Shown here one piece after another: positions 33,055 to 40,975 of a stretch of DNA of 48,785 nucleotides. This DNA comes from Polyangium sp. 15x6 (lineage in GTDB: Bacteria > Myxococcota_A > Polyangia > Polyangiales > Polyangiaceae), in assembly GCF_029960785.1 (NCBI RefSeq), contig NZ_JASBQE010000091.1:1-48785 (forward strand), given 5' to 3'. A program made the translations under genes and the position numbers. Under the pieces are notes generated by a model. The model searched no databases. It had not been told where the DNA came from and saw only the letters and a program-made list of their open reading frames with translations. Numbering within the stretch: position 1 is the stretch's first letter; every line of letters begins with the position of its first letter.

Positions 33055-34004
33055 GCGGCGCGAGCTCGAAGCCCACGGGGCGCGGTCGCGCCGCGCTGTT
33101 CGTCACGCTCGCGAGTCTGTCCTTCGCCGTGAGCGCGCCAATGGCCGTGGTGGCGAAGCCGGCGCATCCGCTGTTCCTCGCGTTCGGGCGTGTCCTCCTC
33201 GCCTCGCTCCTGCTTTTCGCGTTCGATCCGGCGGGCGTCGTGCGCCACGCGCTCGCGCTGCCGCCCGCGGTGCGCCTGCGCATCCTCGCGTGCGGGGCGC
33301 TGCTCGGCGCGCACTTCGCGCTCTTCCAGGTCGGCCTCTTCGCGACCTCGCTGCCCGCGGCCGTCTCGCTCGTCTCGCTCGAGCCGCTCAGCGTGGTCGT
33401 CTTCGCGTTCCTCGTGCACGGCGTGCGTCCGACGCGCCGCGAGCAGGTCGGCGTGCTGCTCGCGACCGCGGGGGCCGTGGTGATCGGTCGCGCGGCGGGA
33501 ACGGGCGAGCACAAGCTCGCGGGGGATCTGTTCGTGCTCGGCGCGGTCTCGCTCTACGGGCTCTACGTGGCGGCCGCGCGCGCGATCAAAGATGCGCTCC
33601 CGGCGCGGCATGCGGGCTCGTTGATCTACGGCGTCGCCGCGATCGTGACGTTCGTGGTCCTGCCGCCGCTCGGCGCGCTCGACGGCGTGACGAGCTTGCC
33701 CGCGAGGTCGTTCGTCGCCCTCGCGGCGATCGCCGTCGTCCCCACGATCATCGGACACACCTCGGTGCAGGCCGCGGCGCGCACGCTCCCGCCCGCGATC
33801 GTGGCGCTCGTGTCGCCGGGCGAGACGCTCGGCGGGCTCGTGATCGGCGCGCTGTTCCTCGACGCCAAACCCACGGGGATGGAGCTCCTCGGCGCGGCCA
33901 TCATCCTCGCCGGCGTGCTCGTCGCGATCGTCGGACCTGAGCCCAGGACGGACGCGCCACGCGCCGCGGAAGCCCCGGACGCACGCGGGTCGACCCGGGC
34001 GTGA
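33051..34004 (+). CDS. EamA/DMT-family transporter
   Basis: 317 residues from the GTG that overlaps the asparaginase stop. About ten hydrophobic helices in two halves, each with the EamA pattern (first half ends SLEPLSVVVFAFLVHG; second half ends VSPGETLGGLVIGALFL). Such proteins move amino acids or other small metabolites; overlap with asparaginase makes an amino acid a reasonable guess (inference). The C-terminus is a hydrophilic tail of about 20 residues. Confidence 0.85.
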   Translation: MSGASSKPTGRGRAALFVTLASLSFAVSAPMAVVAKPAHPLFLAFGRVLLASLLLFAFDPAGVVRHALALPPAVRLRILACGALLGAHFALFQVGLFATSLPAAVSLVSLEPLSVVVFAFLVHGVRPTRREQVGVLLATAGAVVIGRAAGTGEHKLAGDLFVLGAVSLYGLYVAAARAIKDALPARHAGSLIYGVAAIVTFVVLPPLGALDGVTSLPARSFVALAAIAVVPTIIGHTSVQAAARTLPPAIVALVSPGETLGGLVIGALFLDAKPTGMELLGAAIILAGVLVAIVGPEPRTDAPRAAEAPDARGSTRA

Positions 34005-34079
34005 TCGAGGCCGATTTCACGCGGGATCCAGCACATCCGCGCGCTTGACAGAGTCCTCTCGGAGAGGACGCTCGCTGCG

Positions 34080-36614
34080 ATGTACGCGAGCCTGTTCCAG
34101 TCCGTGCTTTTCCCGCTGTACGAGACCCACCTCCGCAGGCGCGGCACGTTGCGCGCGCTCGCCGAGCTCGAACAGTCGCAGTGGCGCACGCCCGAAGAGG
34201 TCGCCGAAGACTCGTTCCGACGGCTCCTCGAAGCGCTCCACCACGCCGAGACGAACGTGCCGTTCTACCGTCGTCGCTTCGCGGAGTACGGCGTGCGCGC
34301 AAGCCAGGTGAAGGCGCCCGAGGACCTCGCCGCCTTCCCGATCCTCACGAAGGAAGACGTGCGCAAGCATGGAAGCGAGCTCGTCGCCGAGACGCACGTG
34401 GGCAAGCTCCACCCGAGCGCGACCGGAGGCTCGACCGGAGAGCCGATGCGCTTCGCCTACGATCATCCGACGTACGAGCGCCGCGTCGCGGGCGCGCTGC
34501 GCGCCGACGGCTGGGCCGGCGCCGAGATGGGCGAGAAGGAGCTGCACGTCTGGGGTCGTCCGCCCGGCGAGAAGAAGGGATTCGGCACGACGAAACGCGC
34601 GGCGCAGGAGACGCTCTGGCGGCGCAAGTACGTCTCGACGTTCCACCTGCGCGCCGATCGGCTCGCCGAGACGGTGCGCGAGATCGTCGACTACGCGCCG
34701 CGCGTGGTGGTCGGTTACACGACGCCGCTCTTCCTGCTCGCGCGCGCCGCGCTGGAGCACGGCATCGAGATCCCGCCGCCCCGCGGCATCATCACCGCAG
34801 CGGAAAAACTCTTCGATGCGCAGCGCGAGGTCATCGAGCGCGCGTTCGGGGCGCCGGTCTTCGATCGGTACGGCTGCCGCGAGGTGATGCTGATCGGCGG
34901 CGAGTGCGAGCGGCACGAGGGCCTGCACCTGCACGCCGAGGGCGTGTTCGTGGAGCTCTACGGCGGAGGCCGCCCCGTCGCCGTTGGCACGCCCGGCGAG
35001 GTGCTCCTCACCGACCTCTACAACCGCGCGATGCCGTTCATCCGCTACCGCAACGACGACGTCGCCGTCGCCAAGGCCGGCGCGTGCGCGTGTGGTCGAG
35101 GGCTGCCGCGGCTCGCGTCGGTGGAGGGCCGCGTGCTCGATCTCCTGGTCGGCGAGGACAGCCGCATCGTGGCCGGCGAGATGATCCCGTTCCTGTTCAA
35201 GGACCTGCCGGTCGAGCGCTACCAGGTCCACCAGCGGGCCGATCGCACCGTGACGCTGCGCATCGTGCCGGGCCCGAGCTACGGGCCCGAGGTGACGAAG
35301 CTCGTCGACGAGCGCCTGCGGCTCGTGCTCGGCCAGAGCGCGCCGCTGAAGGTGGAGATCGTGCGCGACATCCCGCTCACCGCCGCGGGCAAACATCGGG
35401 TCACGGTCTCCGAGGTGCCGGTCGATCTCGGCAGCGTGACGATGAAGAAGTCGAACGGGGACAAGCCCGCGGCCTGCGCCCCGGCGCCGAGGCCCCGCAC
35501 GCGTGTCGCGCACGTGGTGCTCGGGCTTCGAGCAGGCGGCCTCGAGCGCGTGGTGCTCGATCTCGTGCAAGGCATGGACCGCTCGCGCTTCGATCCCATG
35601 GTGATCGCGCTCGACGAGCCGGGCGAGCTCGCGCCGCGCCTCGCGCCGATCGACGTGCCGCTGCGGCTGCTCCGGCGCGGGCAGGGGTTCGATCCGTCCG
35701 TGATCGGCGAGCTCGCGGATCTGTTCGGTCGTGAAGGGATCGATCTGGTGCACACGCACAACCCTCGTCCGCACGTGCACGGCGCGCTCGCGGCCCTCGC
35801 CGCGCGGCGCGTGACGGGCAAGCGGCCGCGCGTGGTGCACACGAAGCACGGGCGCAACTACCCGGGCGACCTCGGGCGCGTGCTCGCGAACCGCATGGCC
35901 TCGGCGCTGTCGGACCGCATCGTGGCCGTGAGCGACGACGCGCGGCGCGTGGCGCTCGAGGTCGAGCACGGCAGCGCCCGGCGGCTCGTGACGATCCGCA
36001 ACGGCGTGGATACGCGCGCCTACAGGCCCGGCGACGCCGAGCGGGCGAGGCGAGCGCTCGACGTGCCCGCGGACGTGCTCCACGTGGGCTGCGTGGCGCG
36101 CCTCTCGGCCGAGAAGGACCACGCCACGCTGATCCAGGCGTTCGCGCGGGTGCGCACGTGCCACCCCGGAGCTCGGCTGACGCTCGTGGGCGAGGGGCCC
36201 GAGCGCGCTTCGCTCGAAGCGCTGGTCCAGAAGTTCGGCCTGCACGGCGCGGTGCAGCTCCTCGGCCACCGCGACGACGTGGCCACGCTGCTGCCAGGCT
36301 TCGATCTCTTCGCGCTCGCGTCGCGCACGGAGGGCACGAGCCTCACGCTCCTCGAAGCCGCGGCCGCGGGCCTGCCGATCGTGGCCACGCGGGTCGGCGG
36401 AAATCCCGAGATCGTGGCGGACGGCGAGACCGGCCTGCTCGTCCCCGCCGGAGAGCCCGCCGCGCTCGCGGACGCGATCGGGAGCCTGTGGGCGCGATCC
36501 GATCGCGCAGGCATGGGCCAAGCCGGCCGGGCGCTCGTCGAAACGCGCTACGGCATGGGGAAGATGATCTCCGCCTACGAGACCCTGTACGCCGAGGTCC
36601 TGCGCCTCGCTTGA
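34080..36614 (+). CDS. CapK/PaaK-like adenylating domain fused to GT4 glycosyltransferase
   Basis: 844 residues in one uninterrupted frame. Residues 1-450 match CapK/phenylacetate-CoA-ligase-like ANL proteins: SATGGSTGEP near residue 114, VVGYTTPLFLLARAA, FDRYGCREV, and PLTAAGKHRVTV near the end. Residues about 470-844 are a GT4 glycosyltransferase: VLGLRAGGLERVVLDL, THNPRPHVHGALAAL, and the EGTSLTLLEAAAAGLPIVATRVGG acceptor/NDP-sugar site with the paired Glu. An internal ATG at 35442 could start the GT separately, but it lacks a ribosome binding site and no stop separates the halves. Likely role: polysaccharide or lipid-linked glycan synthesis at the membrane face. Confidence 0.85.
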   Translation: MYASLFQSVLFPLYETHLRRRGTLRALAELEQSQWRTPEEVAEDSFRRLLEALHHAETNVPFYRRRFAEYGVRASQVKAPEDLAAFPILTKEDVRKHGSELVAETHVGKLHPSATGGSTGEPMRFAYDHPTYERRVAGALRADGWAGAEMGEKELHVWGRPPGEKKGFGTTKRAAQETLWRRKYVSTFHLRADRLAETVREIVDYAPRVVVGYTTPLFLLARAALEHGIEIPPPRGIITAAEKLFDAQREVIERAFGAPVFDRYGCREVMLIGGECERHEGLHLHAEGVFVELYGGGRPVAVGTPGEVLLTDLYNRAMPFIRYRNDDVAVAKAGACACGRGLPRLASVEGRVLDLLVGEDSRIVAGEMIPFLFKDLPVERYQVHQRADRTVTLRIVPGPSYGPEVTKLVDERLRLVLGQSAPLKVEIVRDIPLTAAGKHRVTVSEVPVDLGSVTMKKSNGDKPAACAPAPRPRTRVAHVVLGLRAGGLERVVLDLVQGMDRSRFDPMVIALDEPGELAPRLAPIDVPLRLLRRGQGFDPSVIGELADLFGREGIDLVHTHNPRPHVHGALAALAARRVTGKRPRVVHTKHGRNYPGDLGRVLANRMASALSDRIVAVSDDARRVALEVEHGSARRLVTIRNGVDTRAYRPGDAERARRALDVPADVLHVGCVARLSAEKDHATLIQAFARVRTCHPGARLTLVGEGPERASLEALVQKFGLHGAVQLLGHRDDVATLLPGFDLFALASRTEGTSLTLLEAAAAGLPIVATRVGGNPEIVADGETGLLVPAGEPAALADAIGSLWARSDRAGMGQAGRALVETRYGMGKMISAYETLYAEVLRLA

Positions 36615-36726
36615 GGCGTTCTGCCCTCGAAAGGCCCGCGCGCCGGCCTCCGAGCGGGCGCGCGCGGCTTTCACTCGCGCATTCCGGGCTTGGCGAGATG
36701 CGCGCTTACAGGGTATCGGAAAGGGG

Positions 36727-37389
36727 ATGTCCGACGGTCACCAGAAGCTCCCGCCCAAGAAGGAGGTCGCGCTCGCCCTGCTCGAGGGGCCCAGCATGTT
36801 CGTGCACCTCGACCCGCGACGCTCGGGCGTGCTGGTGCCGAAGCGCTTCCTCGACAAGCCGCAGCTCGTCCTGCAAGTCGGGATGAACATGTTCGTCCCG
36901 ATCCCCGACCTCAAGGTCGACGACGAGGGCATCACCTGCACGCTCTCGTTCGATCGGGCCCCCTTCTGGTGCCGCATGCCCTGGAACGCGATCTACGCGC
37001 TCGTCGGCGAAGACGGCCGGGGGATGATGTGGCCGACCGACATCCCGCCCGAGGTGGTGGCGCAGATGCAGGCGCCGCCGCAGCAGGCGAAGGAAGCACA
37101 AAGGCCGGCGGCGAAGAGGCCACGCCCCAAGCTCACCGCAGTTTCCGTTTCGCAAGAGGAGCCCGAGTCCAAGCCGCTCGCCGAGGAGCCCGCGCCGGCG
37201 CAGGCCGAGTCCGACGAGGAGTCCGCCGCGAAGGAAGGTGCGTCGGGCGAAGCGGCGGCGGCGAGCAGCGCCGAAGAGCCGAAGACCGTGGAAGCGACGG
37301 AGTCTCCGCGTCCGGAGGCGGCGCCCGCGCCGGCGCCCGGTCGCAAGCCGCGCCGCGAGCTGCCGCCCTACCTGCGGGTGGTGAAGTAA
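36727..37389 (+). CDS. sspB: SspB-like ClpXP adaptor
   Basis: 220 residues. Residues 1-115 show the SspB fold: a central strand with the conserved PIPDLKV segment and the FWCRMPWNAIYALVGEDGRGMMWP region that forms the ssrA-tag groove. Residues 116-205 are a Glu/Ala/Pro linker. The last seven residues, YLRVVK preceded by Pro, match the XB peptide by which E. coli SspB (LRVVK end) binds ClpX. SspB delivers ssrA-tagged proteins from stalled ribosomes to ClpXP. The domain order and the XB tail make this call firm. GGAAAGGGG precedes the ATG. Confidence 0.88.
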   Translation: MSDGHQKLPPKKEVALALLEGPSMFVHLDPRRSGVLVPKRFLDKPQLVLQVGMNMFVPIPDLKVDDEGITCTLSFDRAPFWCRMPWNAIYALVGEDGRGMMWPTDIPPEVVAQMQAPPQQAKEAQRPAAKRPRPKLTAVSVSQEEPESKPLAEEPAPAQAESDEESAAKEGASGEAAAASSAEEPKTVEATESPRPEAAPAPAPGRKPRRELPPYLRVVK

Positions 37390-37447
37390 GAACCCGCGTC
37401 GCTCCTGCTTGACCGTGGGAGCCGGTCGCGCGAGTTTTCACCCGCCC

Positions 37448-38680
37448 ATGCCCCCCTCGACGCTGGCAGACGGTGCTCGGACGAGCCGAGCCGCGTCGCC
37501 CAACCCCCTCCTGCGCCGCATCCTGGTCACGCTGGCCCTCCTCGGCGCCGTCGTGGGGCTCGAGTTCGCGTTCGACACGCTCGTGCCCGACGTGGCTCTG
37601 CAACAGCTCGTGCTGTTCGCCCTGGTCAACGTGGTCGTGGCCCTCTCGCTGAACGTCATCAACGGGATGGCCGGTCAGTTCTCCATCGGCCACGCGGGCT
37701 TCGTCGGGATCGGCGCGTACACGGCCGCGATCGTCGCAGGGCACATCCACAAGGCCCTCGGCGTCGACGACATCCTCTTCTCGAACTCGTTCATCGTCAT
37801 GCCCGCGGCGATCCTCGCGGCGGGCGGCGTGGCCGCGATCTTCGGGTTCGTCGTGGGTCTTCCGAGCCTCCGGCTCCGCGGCGATTACCTCGCGATCGTC
37901 ACGCTCGGCTTCGCGGAGATCTTCCGGCTCGTCATCGCGACGGCGCAGACGGGCGGCGACGTCGAGGGGCCGATCGCGCAGTTCCTCGCCTACCTCGGCG
38001 GGCAGAACGGTTACGCGGGGCCCGATCGCAACGGCGTGCCTCAGTATGCCGGTCCGTTCTGGATCTTCGGCGCGACCGTGGTCGCGGTGATCATCGCGTG
38101 GCGGCTCAAGTTCTCGGGCTGGGGTCGCGCGCTCCGGGCGCTGCGCGAGGACGAGATCGCGACGGCGAGCGTGGGCGTCGATCCGACGCGGTACAAGGTG
38201 ACCTCGTTCGTCATCGCCGCGACCGGGGCCGGCATCGCAGGCGCGATGCTCGCGTCGATGCGCAACGGCAACCCCACCGTGCAGCCCGATCAGTTCACCT
38301 TCGCCTACTCGTTCGACGCGATCACGATGGTGATCCTCGGCGGCTCGGGCAGCGTGTCGGGCGCGATCGTGGGCGGCGTGTTCGTCACGTTCACCGTGAA
38401 GATGATCGAGCAGCTCCAGCGCTTCGAGTCGGTGCAGGCGCTCCAGGCGGCCTACCCCGCGCTCGACCTCAACGCGCTGCGCATGGTCGTCTACGCCTCC
38501 GTGCTGATCGGCCTCATGATCCTGCGCCCCGAGGGCATCTTCGGCGAGCGCGAGATCCTCCGGCGCAAGCCTCGCCAGCGTGTCAGCCACGCCCCGCCCG
38601 AGCCTTTGCCGGCGCGCACCGACGTGGAGGCGAATCCCGAGAACGAGACGGGGCCCCTCACCGGAAAGGCGGAGAAGTGA
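37448..38680 (+). CDS. livM: branched-chain amino acid ABC transporter permease
   Basis: 410 residues from the ATG at 37448. About nine membrane helices; LSLNVINGMAGQFSIGHAGFVGIGAYTAA and the RALREDEIATASVGVDPTRYKV cytoplasmic loop are LivM-type. It forms half of the membrane channel of a branched-chain amino acid importer. A C-terminal hydrophilic tail of about 50 residues is extra. It overlaps livG by four bases. No livH lies next to it, so the second permease must be encoded elsewhere or the system differs. Confidence 0.88.
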   Translation: MPPSTLADGARTSRAASPNPLLRRILVTLALLGAVVGLEFAFDTLVPDVALQQLVLFALVNVVVALSLNVINGMAGQFSIGHAGFVGIGAYTAAIVAGHIHKALGVDDILFSNSFIVMPAAILAAGGVAAIFGFVVGLPSLRLRGDYLAIVTLGFAEIFRLVIATAQTGGDVEGPIAQFLAYLGGQNGYAGPDRNGVPQYAGPFWIFGATVVAVIIAWRLKFSGWGRALRALREDEIATASVGVDPTRYKVTSFVIAATGAGIAGAMLASMRNGNPTVQPDQFTFAYSFDAITMVILGGSGSVSGAIVGGVFVTFTVKMIEQLQRFESVQALQAAYPALDLNALRMVVYASVLIGLMILRPEGIFGEREILRRKPRQRVSHAPPEPLPARTDVEANPENETGPLTGKAEK

Positions 38681-39489
38681 GTGCGCTCGAGCTCCAGGGC
38701 GTGACCAAGACCTTCGGCGGCCTGCGCGCCGTCGGAGGCGTGACCTTCAAGGTGCCCGAGCGCTCGATCTTCGGCCTCATCGGCCCGAACGGCGCGGGCA
38801 AGACGACGGTCTTCAACCTCGTGACCGGCGTCTACAAGCCGGACTCCGGGTCGATCCGGTTCGACGGCGAGGAGCTCTCGGCGCTGAAGCCCGCGCAGAT
38901 CGCGCGCCGCGGCGTCGCCCGCACGTTCCAGAACATCCGCCTCTTCGGCCAGCTCACGGTCCTCGAGAACGTGCTCGTCGCCTGCGAGAACCGCCGGCGC
39001 TCGGGCCTCTTCTCCGCGCTCCTCCGCTCGCCCTCGTTCTTCCGGGACGAGGCCGAGATGCAGCGCCGCGCGATCGAGCTGCTCGCGATCTTCGACCTCG
39101 ACAAGCTCGCCGACGAGACCTCGACCTCGCTCTCCTACGGCAACCAGCGGCGGCTCGAGATCGCCCGCGCGATGATGCTCGAGCCGAAGATCCTGCTGCT
39201 CGACGAGCCGGCCGCGGGCATGAACTACGGCGAGGCCGAGGGCCTGAAGAAGCAGATCCGCTGGCTGCGTGATCGCTTCGATCTGACGGTCATCCTCGTC
39301 GAGCACAACATGCAGGTCGTCATGGGCGTGTGCGAAGAGATCCACGTGCTCGACCACGGCGAGACGATCGCCCACGGCACGCCCGAGGAGATCCGCAAGA
39401 ACCCGAAGGTCCTCGCCGCGTACCTCGGCGAAGAGACCCCGGATGAGGCCGCGTCCGCTGCCGCGGATCAGGAGGAGGCCGCGACGTGA
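38677..39489 (+). CDS. livG: branched-chain amino acid ABC transporter ATPase
   Basis: 270 residues from the GTG overlapping the livM stop. ABC ATPase with Walker A GPNGAGKTT, a LivG-type LSYGNQRRLEIARAM signature and LLLDEPAAGMNYGEAEG. Long LivG-type insert (RRRSGLFSALLRSPSFFRDEAEMQRR). It drives import together with LivF. Its end overlaps livF by four bases (GTGA), so the three genes are translationally coupled. Confidence 0.93.
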   Translation: MSALELQGVTKTFGGLRAVGGVTFKVPERSIFGLIGPNGAGKTTVFNLVTGVYKPDSGSIRFDGEELSALKPAQIARRGVARTFQNIRLFGQLTVLENVLVACENRRRSGLFSALLRSPSFFRDEAEMQRRAIELLAIFDLDKLADETSTSLSYGNQRRLEIARAMMLEPKILLLDEPAAGMNYGEAEGLKKQIRWLRDRFDLTVILVEHNMQVVMGVCEEIHVLDHGETIAHGTPEEIRKNPKVLAAYLGEETPDEAASAAADQEEAAT

Positions 39490-40244
39490 AGACCGCGCAC
39501 CCGACGCGAAAGGCCCCGACGGCCGAGACGGGCAAGCCGCTGCTCGTCGTGGAGAACCTCGCCGTCTCGTATGGCGGCATCAAGGCGCTGAAGGGCGTGA
39601 GCCTGGAGGTGCGCCGCGGCGAGATCGTCGCGATGATTGGCGCGAACGGCGCGGGCAAGACGACGACGCTGAAGACGATCGTGCGCCTCTTGCCGATCGC
39701 CGCGGGCAAGGTCGTCTACGACGGCAAGGACCTCGCGGCTGTGCCGGCCGAGGAGATCGTCGGCGTCGGCATCTCGCTCGTACCCGAGGGCCGCGCGATC
39801 TTCCCGAACCTCACGGTGCGCGAGAACCTGGAGATCGGCGCCTGGAACCACAGGAACCGGTCGACGATGGACGAGACGCTCGAGGACGTGGTGCGCCTCT
39901 TCCCGCGCCTCGGCGAGCGCATGAAGCAGGAGGGCGGCACGCTCTCCGGTGGTGAGCAGCAGATGCTCGCGATTGGCCGCGCGCTGATGGCCAGGCCTTC
40001 CATGCTCCTGCTCGACGAGCCCTCGCTCGGCATCGCGCCGCGGCTCGTCGCGGACATCTTCGAGGCGATCGCCCGCGTCGCGCAGGCCGGGACGACCATC
40101 CTGCTCGTCGAGCAGAACACGCGTCTGGCGCTGAAATACAGCATGCGTGCGTACGTGCTCCGCACCGGCGAGATCGCGATGACCGGCGACTCGAAGGCGC
40201 TCGCGGCGAACGAAGAGGTCCGCGCGGCGTACCTCGGCGGCTAG
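39486..40244 (+). CDS. livF: branched-chain amino acid ABC transporter ATPase
   Basis: 252 residues from the GTG overlapping the livG stop. Shorter than LivG and with LivF-type features: Walker A GANGAGKTTTLK, VGISLVPEGRAIFPNLTV, signature LSGGEQQMLAIGRALM, and LLLDEPSLGIAP. It pairs with LivG to hydrolyse ATP for import. The cluster ends here; the next gene is a receiver-like protein, and neither livH nor a substrate-binding protein follows. Confidence 0.93.
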   Translation: MKTAHPTRKAPTAETGKPLLVVENLAVSYGGIKALKGVSLEVRRGEIVAMIGANGAGKTTTLKTIVRLLPIAAGKVVYDGKDLAAVPAEEIVGVGISLVPEGRAIFPNLTVRENLEIGAWNHRNRSTMDETLEDVVRLFPRLGERMKQEGGTLSGGEQQMLAIGRALMARPSMLLLDEPSLGIAPRLVADIFEAIARVAQAGTTILLVEQNTRLALKYSMRAYVLRTGEIAMTGDSKALAANEEVRAAYLGG

Positions 40245-40396
40245 CGCTCCCGATCGCGCCCGCTGCGAAATGACGCGGCACGTGATGTGCAATCGCGATC
40301 GCACCGCGCTGCCCCGTGCGCCGCGCCGAACCCACGTTCTGCGGGTTCGCCGGTTCTTGGGCCCATCGGCGCGTCTTTTGCTAAGGGCGAACCATC

Positions 40397-40762
40397 ATGG
40401 ATAACGCATCGATACGCGTCCTGGTCATCGACGAGAACCCCAGGAGCGCCGGTGATCTCGCGTCGTTCCTCTCCGCGCATCATTACGATGTGTCGACCTG
40501 CTCTGCCCTGGACGGGGCCCGGAGCGCGGTCTCGTCGCGCAGGCCGCACGTGCTCGTGCTCGCGACGAAGGATCATCCGCACGCCGAGGTCGAGGAGGTG
40601 CGCAAGGTGTATCCCCGGCTGCCGCTCGTGCTCCTGACGGAGGAGGCGGGGCAGGAGCTTCTGCTCGACGTCGAGGCGTTCGCCCCCGCCGTTCCTGCCT
40701 GCCCCGCGCGCGGCTTGGGCCACATCGAGTCGGCCGTCGAAGCTGCGGCGCACTTTTCCTGA
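40397..40762 (+). CDS. receiver-like protein lacking the phospho-acceptor Asp
   Basis: 121 residues. The first strand and acidic pair (VLVIDEN, Asp12/Glu13) and the switch Thr81 in LVLLTEE fit a CheY-type receiver. In place of the phosphorylation-site Asp the sequence reads RPHVLVLATKD, putting Ala56 at the expected position, and the conserved Lys near the end is not obvious. It should therefore not be phosphorylated by a kinase in the usual way and may act as a fixed-state or ligand-controlled module. No output domain. It stands alone after livF. Confidence 0.6.
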   Translation: MDNASIRVLVIDENPRSAGDLASFLSAHHYDVSTCSALDGARSAVSSRRPHVLVLATKDHPHAEVEEVRKVYPRLPLVLLTEEAGQELLLDVEAFAPAVPACPARGLGHIESAVEAAAHFS

Positions 40763-40975
40763 CCAGACATCTCGATCCTCGGAAGGGCCCTCGTGTTCGT
40801 CGTGGCTCGACGGACACGTAGGTGTGTCCGCGCGCCGCGCTTGCGCAGCGCAGCGGGAAAGGCGACGATTCGCCCCCCTGGTCGAAGGACCGACCAAGGG
40901 ATGAGGCGCGCCCACCTTCCCCCCGGCGCGCCCTCGCCGAGGCTTCGCCTCGTTCGCGCCCTTCCCGGAGGACCG

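Noticed and set aside
34017-36674. Minus-strand 885-codon open frame antisense to the CapK-GT4 fusion
   Set aside because: Composition of a shadow; the plus strand has conserved motifs of two families.
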